From: Lachnospiraceae bacterium
GTDB taxonomy: Bacteria; Bacillota; Clostridia; Lachnospirales; Lachnospiraceae
Length of the DNA: 36,494 nucleotides
Assembly: GCA_017938285.1 (NCBI GenBank)
Contig: JAGBBW010000149.1
Location: 1-36,494 of the forward strand
Reading direction: 5' to 3'
Shown: piece by piece, positions 1-7,841 of the stretch
Position numbering within the stretch: position 1 is the first letter of the stretch
Layout: each line of letters starts with the position of its first letter
Program-made: the position numbers and the translations under genes
The notes under the pieces: model-generated
Databases searched by the model: none
What the model was told of the DNA's origin: nothing
Seen by the model: the letters and a program-made list of their open reading frames with translations, nothing else

Positions 1-10
1 CTTCCGATCT
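1..10. other. Probable residual Illumina adapter end
   Basis: The first ten bases, CTTCCGATCT, equal the common 3' end of the Illumina TruSeq adapters. A chance match exactly at the window edge is unlikely. The true genomic sequence probably begins near position 11, so the first visible codons of the acyltransferase are not trustworthy. Confidence 0.7.
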
Positions 11-722
11 GCCGTTTTACCTGATTCTTCTTCTCCTCAGAAAGAAGAACCGCCATCTCTCTTCTGTCATTGCACAGAAATTTGTAAAATACGGCTTTAA
101 ATTCGTGACCTTTCCAACCGGAATGAAAAAAATCATTCTTGGTCTGGAACATGTACCAACCGACACCGCTGTACTGTATGTTGCAAACCACCGCAGCCTT
201 GTGGACATTCCTATGGCCTATATGACCGTTCCTACCCTGACCGGTTTTGTTGCCAAAATTGAAATTAAAAAGGCACCATTCTTAAGCTGGTGGATGGAAC
301 TGGTCAACTGCCTGTTTTTAGACAGGGATGATATGCGGGCCGGAATGAAAATGATTCTGGACGGTATTGACAGCATTAAACAGGGCTACTCCATTTTTAT
401 CGCACCGGAAGGCACCAGAAGCCAGGGCGAAGAAATGCTTCCGTTTAAAGAAGGTTCTTTAAAAATGGCTGACAAAACCAACTGTCCGATTATTCCGGTG
501 GCTATTTCCGGTACGGATGATGTATTTGAAAACTCCTTCCCATGGGTAAAAAAAGTAACTACGGTTATTGAATACGGCAAACCTATTTATCCGGACCAGC
601 TTTCCAAAGAAGAACGCAAAGCCATGGGAGCATACTGCCGGGATATTATTGCCGGGATGTTAAAGGAACATGAACCGTACCTTACCAAAAATCCATCCCG
701 CCGCGTAAAACAGCAGGGGTAA
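1..722 (+). CDS. plsC: 1-acyl-sn-glycerol-3-phosphate acyltransferase, 5'-partial
   Basis: PlsC-type acyltransferase that transfers an acyl group to the sn-2 position of lysophosphatidic acid to make phosphatidic acid at the inner face of the membrane. The reading frame is open from position 3 to the stop at 720-722, so the gene is cut by the left edge; an internal GTG at 105 is not a likely start because a hydrophobic stretch and a basic segment typical of the family lie upstream in frame. Visible motifs are the catalytic NHRSLVD (H-x4-D, about visible residues 62-68), FLDRDD near 105 and PEGTRS near 135-140, the glycerophosphate-binding motif. About 239 residues remain, close to full family length, so little is missing. 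The C-terminus is basic (RRVK). The next gene on the same strand has its own promoter. Confidence 0.9.
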   Translation, partial: SDLPFYLILLLLRKKNRHLSSVIAQKFVKYGFKFVTFPTGMKKIILGLEHVPTDTAVLYVANHRSLVDIPMAYMTVPTLTGFVAKIEIKKAPFLSWWMELVNCLFLDRDDMRAGMKMILDGIDSIKQGYSIFIAPEGTRSQGEEMLPFKEGSLKMADKTNCPIIPVAISGTDDVFENSFPWVKKVTTVIEYGKPIYPDQLSKEERKAMGAYCRDIIAGMLKEHEPYLTKNPSRRVKQQG

Positions 723-738
723 AACAGGTAATTACTAC

Positions 739-767
739 TTGCAATTTGTCTGGATTTTATATACAAT
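739..767 (+). promoter_or_regulatory. Sigma-A type promoter for the 802 gene
   Basis: TTGCAA at 739-744 and TACAAT at 762-767 are separated by 17 bp, close to the TTGACA/TATAAT consensus. They lie after the plsC stop and about 35 bp before the next start codon. This is pattern recognition only. Confidence 0.5.
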
Positions 768-801
768 AGGATTAATTTGAAGCAAAGGAAGGAGATATGT
801 T

Positions 802-1260
802 ATGGAAACATGGATGATTGTTACGCTGATTATCGTTCTTGTTGTCATTGCCGCGCTGGTTGGATTATATATATACGGCAGTAAAATGCAGAAAAAGTCT
901 GAAAAAGCACAGGCTGACATGATGGTAGGGGCACAGACCTATACCATGCTGGTTATTGACAAAAAGATGATGAAATTAAAAGAAGCCGGATTTCCAAAGA
1001 TTGTACTGGAGCAGACTCCAAAGTACTTAAGAGGTTCCAAAGTACCTGTAGTTAAAGCAAAGATTGGTCCAAAGGTGACTAATCTGATGTGCGAGCCAAA
1101 GGTATTTGACCTGATTCCGGTAAAAAAAGAAGTAAAAGCTGTCATGAACGGTATTTACATTATTGATGTCAAGGGCTTAAGAGGCGGACTGGACAGCAAA
1201 CCGGAAAAGCTGACCTTTATGCAGAAGGTAAAAGCAAAGTTTGCAAAAAAAGACAAATAA
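802..1260 (+). CDS. Single-span membrane protein of unknown function
   Basis: A 152-residue protein with one N-terminal hydrophobic helix at about residues 5-26 followed by a basic, mostly soluble domain of about 120 residues. The C-terminus is very lysine-rich. A strong GGAAGGAG ribosome site precedes the ATG at 802 by about eight bases. No catalytic motif is visible and I do not recognise the family. The start MET-W-M followed by the helix suggests an N-out, C-in anchor with the basic domain in the cytoplasm, where the lysines could contact anionic lipid or nucleic acid; that is inference. It follows plsC but has its own candidate promoter, and it ends just before a bidirectional terminator. 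Confidence 0.75.
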   Translation: METWMIVTLIIVLVVIAALVGLYIYGSKMQKKSEKAQADMMVGAQTYTMLVIDKKMMKLKEAGFPKIVLEQTPKYLRGSKVPVVKAKIGPKVTNLMCEPKVFDLIPVKKEVKAVMNGIYIIDVKGLRGGLDSKPEKLTFMQKVKAKFAKKDK

Positions 1261-1296
1261 TGCAGCAGAAGTTTTGTTACAGATGATATAACCTTA

Positions 1297-1350
1297 AAAA
1301 AGAAGCCGGGAACTATTCACAGTCTGAACCAGTTCCCGGCTCCCTTTTTC
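1297..1350. terminator. Bidirectional Rho-independent terminator
   Basis: A perfect 10-bp stem, GCCGGGAACT at 1305-1314 with AGTTCCCGGC at 1331-1340, is followed by a T-run on the plus strand and preceded by an A-run that gives a T-run on the minus strand. It sits between the convergent genes ending at 1260 (+) and 1384 (-). Confidence 0.9.
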
Positions 1351-1383
1351 ACAAGTTATGATGGAAATTTTTCTCACACAGGA

Positions 1384-2451
1384 CTAAATCAATCCCTGCT
1401 TTGTAATATAGTCCACAAGAAACTCCCCAAACTTCTTCTGGGTCTGCTCTGTCGGATGATAGTCTGCACCCAGACCATCTTCCTTTTCATCCTGCAGAAA
1501 CGCTTCCAGAAAGAACACCTTATTATCCCCAAAGGCATTGACTCGCTCTACTGCCTCTTTCACAAGGGCATTGGTTTCCTGACGCATAAGACCTACCGTA
1601 CATAGAATATTTGCTGACGGATTCACTTCCCGCACTTCCCGCAGAAACTTGACATATCCGTTCACAAATGCACGGCCACGCTCCGGCATATATCGGGTAT
1701 AACTTCCATCATTCGTACCAAGATTGATAATGACAAGCTGCGGCTGGTATTCCGTAAAATCCCGCTGGATATACTCTGCGGGAGCCTTTCCTCTCCGCAG
1801 GTCCGCAGAAAGGTCCGCATAGCGGTACAGTTCCGGCATAAGCGGTTCATCGTTTCTTGGCTCATTTACGGTTTCCTCCACATAGTGCGAAATAATACCG
1901 TTTCCGCTCCAGGAAATCAGGGAAACTTCCGTATCCAGCGTTCTTGCTACACGGCAGCCGTAAGCATTCCATGGATTTTCCTGTGCTGTGGTAAAGGTAT
2001 CTTTTTCCACAATCCCCTCAATCCCATAGCCACAGGTAATGGAATCGCCAATTACCTCTATCTTCTTTTCTTTTGCTGCCGGCGGAGGCAGTATCTCTCC
2101 GGTAATATCCACAGAAGCAATTCCTGCGGCACCAAACGCTGCTTCCGAATACTTCATCACACGGATTGTTGTCTCTTTTTCCTCATTACTTTCAAATAAT
2201 ACGAAGCTTTCCCGTTCCTTTGTCAATGGAAAACGCAGGAACGGTTCCTCTGCCCCATCCACAAACACGGCAATCCACGCCCGGAATTTATCCTCCCAGT
2301 CCAGCCGGTCTGTTACAAACTCCGCTTCCACTTTGGTTCCCCGGAAGCAAAATTCCAGAAAGGAAGCCGAATAACCAAGGTACAGTACATCCTCCTGCCA
2401 GGTCGTTCTGCCGGACAGACGGTAGCTGCTTTTGTTCTCTAACAGATTCAT
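1384..2451 (-). CDS. SGNH/GDSL esterase with N-terminal beta domain (CE2-like acetylesterase)
   Basis: A 355-residue protein with the two-part layout of carbohydrate esterase family 2: an N-terminal beta-sandwich domain (about 1-125) and a C-terminal SGNH hydrolase domain. The GDSI block (about 135-138) holds the nucleophile serine, followed by SGNGI, GTND (about 245-248) and DYHP near 330-333 with the Asp/His pair. No signal peptide is visible, so it probably acts in the cytoplasm, unlike secreted xylan esterases. The ATG at 2451 overlaps the stop of the DUF1934 gene as ATGA, which favours translational coupling; a GTG at 2463 is also possible but has no spaced ribosome site. The likely reaction is removal of acetyl groups from sugars; the substrate cannot be told. 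Last gene of the ddl-murI operon. Confidence 0.8.
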   Translation of the reverse strand: MNLLENKSSYRLSGRTTWQEDVLYLGYSASFLEFCFRGTKVEAEFVTDRLDWEDKFRAWIAVFVDGAEEPFLRFPLTKERESFVLFESNEEKETTIRVMKYSEAAFGAAGIASVDITGEILPPPAAKEKKIEVIGDSITCGYGIEGIVEKDTFTTAQENPWNAYGCRVARTLDTEVSLISWSGNGIISHYVEETVNEPRNDEPLMPELYRYADLSADLRRGKAPAEYIQRDFTEYQPQLVIINLGTNDGSYTRYMPERGRAFVNGYVKFLREVREVNPSANILCTVGLMRQETNALVKEAVERVNAFGDNKVFFLEAFLQDEKEDGLGADYHPTEQTQKKFGEFLVDYITKQGLI

Positions 2452-2873
2452 CCTCCCATACACTCCTTTACATCAATATTCAGTTCACACTCCGACAAAT
2501 GGACGCCGTTTACCTCCAGACCATACAATAATCTTGCCTGCAGGGTAGTCTCCTCTTCGTCCACTCCGATTCTTTTTGTAGTAATCCCCAGTGTCATATC
2601 ACCAAACGGTGTATTATAGCAGGAATACTGTTTTTCACCCAGCACAAAAATCATCTGGGTGGTAATATTGCCCTGCTTCGTCATTTCAATGGATTCCGGT
2701 GTAATTTTAATCCGGTTCTTTGTAATTTTTCCATCTTCATCTGCCTCTTCATAAGAAAGATAATGGGTATCTGCCTTTCTGAGATATGTTCCGGCACTGA
2801 TAACCTCAATCGCCTCATCGGCATTGACTTCCGACTGCAGACCACGAACGGTAATTACGACATTTTTCTTCAT
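2448..2873 (-). CDS. DUF1934 (YwiB-like) beta-barrel protein
   Basis: A 141-residue protein that fits the DUF1934 family, to which B. subtilis YwiB belongs, predicted to fold as a calycin-like beta-barrel. The sequence alternates short beta strands: an N-terminal strand in MKKNVVITVRG, central TYLRKADTHYLSYEE and a C-terminal LNIDVKE. There is no signal peptide and no catalytic motif; its role is not known. It lies 18 bp downstream of murI and its last codons overlap the start of the esterase gene, so it is part of the same transcript. In other Firmicutes the family often sits beside argS or cell-wall genes; that context is recollection. The link with D-amino-acid metabolism here is only positional. 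Confidence 0.8.
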   Translation of the reverse strand: MKKNVVITVRGLQSEVNADEAIEVISAGTYLRKADTHYLSYEEADEDGKITKNRIKITPESIEMTKQGNITTQMIFVLGEKQYSCYNTPFGDMTLGITTKRIGVDEEETTLQARLLYGLEVNGVHLSECELNIDVKECMGG

Positions 2874-2891
2874 TGTAACATAAACCTTTCT

Positions 2892-3713
2892 TTATTCAAA
2901 ACACTTCACTGCCACATCTTCCACTTCCAGATGGTCGCATGGCAGAATCGTATTGGCAAACTGACGGAATTTCTCTGCACCATCACTGACATAAAACTTA
3001 TGCGCAGGCGGCGTCTGGACCGTTTCCTGGTTCCGGAGCAGGTGTGCTTCCTCCAGTACATAAATCAGTTCCCTCGCTGTTTCATACGCCGGATTTACCA
3101 GGGTTACCCCCTCTCCCATCACTTCCCCAATAACTCCCCGCAAAAGAGGATAATGGGTACAGCCAAGTACCAGGGTATCCACCTGTTTTTCCTTCAGACC
3201 TGCCAGGTAACGCTCCGCTACCTGCCTTGTCACCGCATCATTCAGCCATCCTTCTTCTGCCAGATGTACGAACAGCGGACACGCCTTGCCAAATACCTCT
3301 ACCTCCGGACTGGTTGCCTTTAAAAACTTCTCATAAATCCCACTGGAAATCGTTCCTTCGGTGGCAATAATGCCAATCCGCTTATTCTGTGTTGCCTTGG
3401 CTGCCATTTTTGCTCCCGGCTTTACCACCCCGATAAAAGGAACTTCAAATTCTGCCTTAATCGTTTCCAGCGCCAGCGCACTGATGGTATTACAGGCAAC
3501 CACAATGGCTTTGACATCCTGGGTCATCAGAAATTTTGCAATCTGCCGGGAATACGCCGTTATCGTTTCCGCAGATTTATTTCCATAAGGCACTCTGGCT
3601 GTATCCCCGTAATATACGATGGATTCTGCCGGAAGTGCATTCATAATTTCTTTTACAACGGTTAAACCGCCAACACCGGAGTCAAATACTCCAATTGGGG
3701 CATCCTGTTTCAT
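2892..3713 (-). CDS. murI: Glutamate racemase
   Basis: Interconverts L- and D-glutamate without a cofactor and supplies D-Glu for peptidoglycan. The 273-residue protein has the IGVFDSGVGGLTV block at 7-19, the first catalytic cysteine in ACNT (Cys74) and the second in GCTHYP (Cys185), with GDTARVPYG at 36-44. The ATG at 3713 has an AGGAAAGGA ribosome site; an upstream in-frame start at 3800 would overlap ddl by about 40 bp and add a family-atypical tail, so it is rejected. Length matches the family. It follows ddl by 46 bp, and both act in supply of D-amino acids for the cell wall, which supports a functional operon. Confidence 0.96.
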   Translation of the reverse strand: MKQDAPIGVFDSGVGGLTVVKEIMNALPAESIVYYGDTARVPYGNKSAETITAYSRQIAKFLMTQDVKAIVVACNTISALALETIKAEFEVPFIGVVKPGAKMAAKATQNKRIGIIATEGTISSGIYEKFLKATSPEVEVFGKACPLFVHLAEEGWLNDAVTRQVAERYLAGLKEKQVDTLVLGCTHYPLLRGVIGEVMGEGVTLVNPAYETARELIYVLEEAHLLRNQETVQTPPAHKFYVSDGAEKFRQFANTILPCDHLEVEDVAVKCFE

Positions 3714-3759
3714 ACTGCTTTCCTTTCCTGTTCCTCTTCCATCCGGAATTTCCTTTTTA

Positions 3760-4833
3760 CTATCTGCAGGTACCGTCACTAAACTCCCTGACATGGGCAA
3801 GCTCCAGCAGTCTGCGGATTAACTCCGGCTTCTCTATTCCCTTTGCCTCCCACAGCATTGGATACATACTGATGGAAGTAAAGCCCGGCAGAGTATTGAT
3901 TTCATTAAAAATCACACGGTTTGTTTCCTTTTCCAGAAAGAAATCCACACGGGATAAGCCCTGCCCATCCACTGCTTTGAAAATTTTCACTGCCGCCGTC
4001 CGGATTTCTTCTTCCTTGCCTTCCGGCAGCTCCGGAGAAATCACTGTCCTGGACTCTGCATTGTGGTACTTTGCTTCATAATCATAAAATTCTGCCGCTG
4101 CCAGAACTTCACCGATACCGGAGGTCTTTCCGTCTCCTTCTCCCAGTACGGCACATTCCAGCTCCCTGCCGCAGATGGTTTCCTCTACTAAAATTTTGCA
4201 GTCATGCTCTGCCGCTTCTTTCAGTCCGGCAATCAGTTCTTCCCTGTCTGCCGCCTTGGAAACCCCGCGGGAGGAGCCTGCGTTGGAAGGCTTGATAAAT
4301 ACCGGATAGCCCAGCTTTTTCTCAATTTTCTCATAAACTGCGGTATCATTGATTTCTTCTTTACGGACTGCTACATAAGCCGCCTGACAGATTCCCAGGG
4401 TATCCACGATAATTTTAGTATACAGCTTATCCATGGATACCGCAGAAGCCAGTACACCACAGCCTACGTACGGAATACCTGCCAGTTCAAACAGTCCCTG
4501 TACCGTACCATCTTCTCCATTTAAACCATGAAGCACCGGAAATGCCACATCAATGGTTATCTTCCTGCAGTCCCCCTGCTCCATGACATACAATGCCTTT
4601 TCCGTGGTATCCGGAGACAGCACCGCCTGCTTTCTGCTGTCTACCCAGCTTCCATCTTTGATTTCTTCCACAGAGTCCACCAGTACCCAGCGTCCCTCTT
4701 TTGTTATACCTACCGCATAAATTTCATAACATTCCTTATCCATATTGGAAATCACTGTGGTTGCTGACACACAGGATACCTCATGTTCGGAAGACCTGCC
4801 TCCAAATACTACAAGTACCTTCTTTTTTTCCAT
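3760..4833 (-). CDS. ddl: D-alanine--D-alanine ligase
   Basis: ATP-dependent ligase that joins two D-alanines for the peptidoglycan pentapeptide; cytoplasmic ATP-grasp enzyme. The 357 residues start with the family block VVFGGRSSEHEVS (8-20), continue with HGLNGEDGT, PVFIKPSNAGSSRGVSK in the ATP-grasp region, and end with RVDFFLE and FNEINTLPGFT, where the Glu and Asn bind magnesium. GGAGG stands five bases before the ATG at 4833. First gene of a four-gene minus-strand operon with murI, the DUF1934 gene and the esterase. Whether it prefers D-Ala or D-Ser/D-Lac in the second position cannot be settled by eye, but nothing suggests a Van-type cluster. Confidence 0.96.
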   Translation of the reverse strand: MEKKKVLVVFGGRSSEHEVSCVSATTVISNMDKECYEIYAVGITKEGRWVLVDSVEEIKDGSWVDSRKQAVLSPDTTEKALYVMEQGDCRKITIDVAFPVLHGLNGEDGTVQGLFELAGIPYVGCGVLASAVSMDKLYTKIIVDTLGICQAAYVAVRKEEINDTAVYEKIEKKLGYPVFIKPSNAGSSRGVSKAADREELIAGLKEAAEHDCKILVEETICGRELECAVLGEGDGKTSGIGEVLAAAEFYDYEAKYHNAESRTVISPELPEGKEEEIRTAAVKIFKAVDGQGLSRVDFFLEKETNRVIFNEINTLPGFTSISMYPMLWEAKGIEKPELIRRLLELAHVREFSDGTCR

Positions 4834-5057
4834 ACTTCCTCCATTCCGTCTTTCAACAGCTTCTTCTTTTCTATTTTATTCCGTCTGCCATGATTTATGG
4901 CATAATTTCACACACTGTTCTTTATTTTACTCTCTTTCCATTTATAATTCAAGAAAAAAGTGATACCTGCTTTTCCTGATGTATAAATCTTTTTCTTTGG
5001 TCCATACTCTGGTTAAGAATATTACGGAGCAGCCCTCCGTTCAGAAAGGACTCCACT

Positions 5058-5858
5058 ATGAAAGAACGTATACTTTCCATTTGTTTATTACTACTCGCTG
5101 CCATTACTGTCTGGGCTATTGTTGCAGAGCTTCCCAGCAAAGAATATGCAACACCATCCACCAGACCTCTGGACGACATCCCTGCGGATACCCCTCCTTC
5201 TGTAGCCGGTGAGGTTATCCGGCTACATATTCTGGCAGATAGCGACAGCACCATGGACCAGACCGTGAAGCTGGCTGTCCGGGACGCCCTGCTTCCCTAT
5301 CTGAATGCAGCCACACTGACCGCAGACACCAAAGAAGAGGCCATGGAACTGCTCAAAGAACAATGCAGTGTTTTTCAGGAAGTGGCAGATACCACGCTGT
5401 CCCGCCTTGGCATGGACTACACGGCCTCTGTTTCCGTAGACTCCCTGTATTTTCCCATCCGTATTTATGGCAGCCAGACTTATCTTTCCGAAGATGCTGT
5501 ACTGTTTCCACCGGGTTATTATGACAGCGTCCAGGTCATCTTAGGCGAAGGAAACGGACATAACTGGTGGTGCCTGGCTTTTCCTTCCCTGTGCTTCATC
5601 GATGCCGCCTATGACTATATTCCAAAAGATTCCGATCTGTATAAAACCAGGGTGGCCACCGTGGAAAAAAGTACGCTGGACAAGCTGTTTTACGGCAGCA
5701 CAGATACAGAGATACCGGAATATTCCAACGAAATCCAGACAGAATACAAAACCCTGCTCATGGAACAGGGCGTTTCCGCAGAACCGGAAGAAGATGATAC
5801 CGTAACCGTCTATTTTGGAAGCAGACTCTGGGAACTTATAAAAGAACTATTTTCATGA
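5058..5858 (+). CDS. spoIIR: Stage II sporulation protein R
   Basis: SpoIIR is the forespore-made signal that triggers SpoIIGA to process pro-sigma-E in the mother cell. The 266-residue protein has an N-terminal hydrophobic segment (about 4-23) acting as signal or anchor, a proline-rich linker, then the family hallmark VIRLHILADSDS (53-64) and VRDALLPYL, and later GEGNGHNWWC near residues 167-176 with LCFID. AGAAAGGA precedes the ATG by about nine bases. The gene is divergent from ddl with 224 bp between them. In B. subtilis it is transcribed by sigma-F; I looked for a sigma-F promoter here and did not find a convincing one. Confidence 0.94.
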   Translation: MKERILSICLLLLAAITVWAIVAELPSKEYATPSTRPLDDIPADTPPSVAGEVIRLHILADSDSTMDQTVKLAVRDALLPYLNAATLTADTKEEAMELLKEQCSVFQEVADTTLSRLGMDYTASVSVDSLYFPIRIYGSQTYLSEDAVLFPPGYYDSVQVILGEGNGHNWWCLAFPSLCFIDAAYDYIPKDSDLYKTRVATVEKSTLDKLFYGSTDTEIPEYSNEIQTEYKTLLMEQGVSAEPEEDDTVTVYFGSRLWELIKELFS

Positions 5859-6024
5859 TCCGGTTCTCTTGTAACCCGCAGACAGTAACGACATCATTTA
5901 CCAAAATTTTACTATACTTTTATTGTTCCTTATGTTATACTGTAAACAACTTTATTTGATATCATACAGCGTTCTCTCTGACGCTGAACCATTACAAAAT
6001 CATATCATTTTACAGGAGGTTTTT

Positions 6025-6900
6025 ATGCAGCAAATTACAATTCGTGCCAATGCAAAAATCAATCTGGCACTGGATGTCCTGAACCGCAGACCGGACGGCT
6101 ACCACACCGTACGCATGATTATGCAGTCTCTTGCTCTCTGCGACACATTAACCCTGCGGAAAAAAGAAACGCCGGGCATTACCCTGTCTGCCCAGAATGC
6201 AGAACAGTTTCCGGATGTATCCTGGACAGAAGATAACCTGATTTACCGGGCAGCAAAGCTCTGGACAGACACCTACCCAATCGAAGGCGGTATCCACATT
6301 TCTATCAACAAACAGATTCCGTCGGCTGCCGGTCTGGCAGGCGGCAGTTCCGATGCCGCAGCCACTTTAAAAGGTCTGAACCTTTTATTTGGACAGAATG
6401 CGTCTCTGCAAGAGCTGCAGGCTCTTGGTGTAACGCTTGGTGCCGATGTCCCATACTGCATTCAGCTTGGTACTGCCCTCTCAGAAGGCATCGGAGAGGT
6501 TCTGACACCGCTTCCGGCTGCTCCTTCTCTTTACTGTGTTCTGGTCAAGCCGGAGCAGGGGGTTTCCACCAGATATGTTTATGAACATCTGAATCTGGAG
6601 CAGGCGAAACATCCGGACATTGACGCCGCCCTGAATGCCATTCAGACGGATAACATTTCCATGCTCTGCGAACATCTGGACAATATCCTGGAACCGGTTG
6701 CCTGTACCCTGTGTCCGGAAGTCACAGAAATCGAAGAAAAACTGAAAAACTTCGGTGCCCTTGGTGCCTGTATGAGCGGCAGCGGTCCTACCGTTTTTGC
6801 CCTGTATACGGACGGTAATGCTGCCATCGAAGCAGCAGAATACTTTGAAGACCATGGATATTCCGGCCGTTCCTTTGTCACAAAGTTTTACCAGCCATAA
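6025..6900 (+). CDS. ispE: 4-diphosphocytidyl-2-C-methyl-D-erythritol kinase
   Basis: GHMP-family kinase that phosphorylates CDP-methylerythritol in the MEP pathway for isoprenoid precursors. The 291-residue protein has the N-terminal ANAKINLALDV (8-18) with the conserved lysine, RPDGYH, the ATP-binding loop PSAAGLAGGSSDAA (99-112), and LGADVP (139-143) with the catalytic Asp; near the C-terminus MSGSGPTVFALY forms the third GHMP motif. The ATG at 6025 is preceded by ACAGGAGGT at ideal distance; the frame opens further upstream to 5923 but that tail does not resemble the family. It follows spoIIR by about 165 bp, an order often seen in Lachnospiraceae as far as I recall. Confidence 0.95.
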   Translation: MQQITIRANAKINLALDVLNRRPDGYHTVRMIMQSLALCDTLTLRKKETPGITLSAQNAEQFPDVSWTEDNLIYRAAKLWTDTYPIEGGIHISINKQIPSAAGLAGGSSDAAATLKGLNLLFGQNASLQELQALGVTLGADVPYCIQLGTALSEGIGEVLTPLPAAPSLYCVLVKPEQGVSTRYVYEHLNLEQAKHPDIDAALNAIQTDNISMLCEHLDNILEPVACTLCPEVTEIEEKLKNFGALGACMSGSGPTVFALYTDGNAAIEAAEYFEDHGYSGRSFVTKFYQP

Positions 6901-6971
6901 AAAAAACGGTTAAAAAACGGTAAAGACCAGACCGAACTACTGAAAAACGACACATTTTTTATACAGACTCT

Positions 6972-7001
6972 TTAGTTTCCCGAAAAAAAGTCCGATATAA
7001 T
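6972..7001 (+). promoter_or_regulatory. Candidate promoter of the 7060 gene (sigma-28-like or sigma-A)
   Basis: CCGATAT at 6992-6998 resembles the -10 of sigma-D/sigma-28 promoters, with TTAGTTT starting at 6972 in place of the TAAAGTTT -35 and 16 bp between. A sigma-A -10, TATAAT at 6996-7001, overlaps it but has no good -35. Which factor is used cannot be decided by eye. Confidence 0.35.
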
Positions 7002-7059
7002 TAATGTAATAGAGAACTGCCACGGATGGCACAAATATACATGGATTGGAGGACACGAT

Positions 7060-7704
7060 ATGGATATCAACGGAATCTCTCAGGTAATGCAGGCAAATTA
7101 TGAAAGCAGCAAGGTTAGTAAAGATACGGAAAAAAAGACAACCAATGACGCATTAAAAAATGAAATTTCTGCAGATACTGCAGCAGCCGAATATACAAAA
7201 TCTGAGGAGACATCCCTGGATCAGGCGGTCAAATACGATGCAGTCACCATCGAAAAAATGAAAGCAGAGGCAGAGTTAAAGACTGCCCAGCTTCGTACCC
7301 TGGTGGAAAAAATGATGTTAAAGCAGGGCGAACAGTTTACTACCCTTTCCGATGCCTTTGATATGATTAAGGAAGGCACCCTCGAAGTCGATGATGAAGT
7401 TGTGGTAGAAGCACAGAAGGAAGTAAGTGAAGATGGTTACTGGGGTGTAAACCAGACCTCCGAGCGTCTTGTTTCCTTTGCCAAGGCTCTGGCCGGCAAC
7501 GACCCGACAAAGGCAGACAGCATGATTGAAGCTTTACAGAGAGGCTTTGACGCTGCTACCGAAGCATGGGGCGGAGAACTTCCTGACCTCTGCAAGCAGA
7601 CGTTTGAAGCTGCCCAGAAAAAGCTGACCGAATGGAGAGACAGTGCAAATGCAGAAGCAGATACCGAAGCTTCCACAGACAGCGATGCAGAAGCAACTGC
7701 TTAA
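7060..7704 (+). CDS. Conserved helical cytoplasmic protein of unknown function
   Basis: A 214-residue acidic protein with no signal peptide or membrane segment. The first 65 residues are polar and likely disordered; residues about 66-100 (VTIEKMKAEAELKTAQL) look like an amphipathic helix or coiled coil; a conserved-looking core follows with EDGYWGVNQTSERLVSFAKALAGNDP (about 124-149) and a Trp-Gly motif (AWGGELP). The tail is Ala/Glu/Asp-rich with repeated SD and EA pairs. The GYWGV-x-QTS-x-R block is, as far as I recall, found in uncharacterised clostridial proteins, some near motility genes. GGAGG before ATG 7060 supports the start. The gene stands alone with its own promoter and terminator. 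Confidence 0.75.
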   Translation: MDINGISQVMQANYESSKVSKDTEKKTTNDALKNEISADTAAAEYTKSEETSLDQAVKYDAVTIEKMKAEAELKTAQLRTLVEKMMLKQGEQFTTLSDAFDMIKEGTLEVDDEVVVEAQKEVSEDGYWGVNQTSERLVSFAKALAGNDPTKADSMIEALQRGFDAATEAWGGELPDLCKQTFEAAQKKLTEWRDSANAEADTEASTDSDAEATA

Positions 7705-7746
7705 GTTTCCAGAATAGTTTCAGCTATAATGAACAACTTTTCATAA

Positions 7747-7810
7747 AAAGACTCCCTCTGTTTCTGCGGATGCCAGACCGGTTTCCACAGAAGCAGGGGG
7801 AGTCTTTTCC
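7747..7810. terminator. Long bidirectional terminator hairpin
   Basis: A 17-bp stem (7750-7766 with 7788-7804, two G-U pairs) with A-run before and T-run after. It separates the convergent genes ending at 7704 (+) and 7842 (-). Confidence 0.9.
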
Positions 7811-7841
7811 CATATATCATTTAAGAATGCTGTTTTGCCTG

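Noticed and set aside
3713-3800. Longer murI starting at 3800
   Set aside because: Would overlap ddl by 41 bp and add a 29-residue tail absent from the family; ATG 3713 has a good ribosome site.
4990-5057. Sigma-F promoter for spoIIR
   Set aside because: GTATA at about 4980 and GGT-containing -10 candidates did not fit consensus spacing or sequence.
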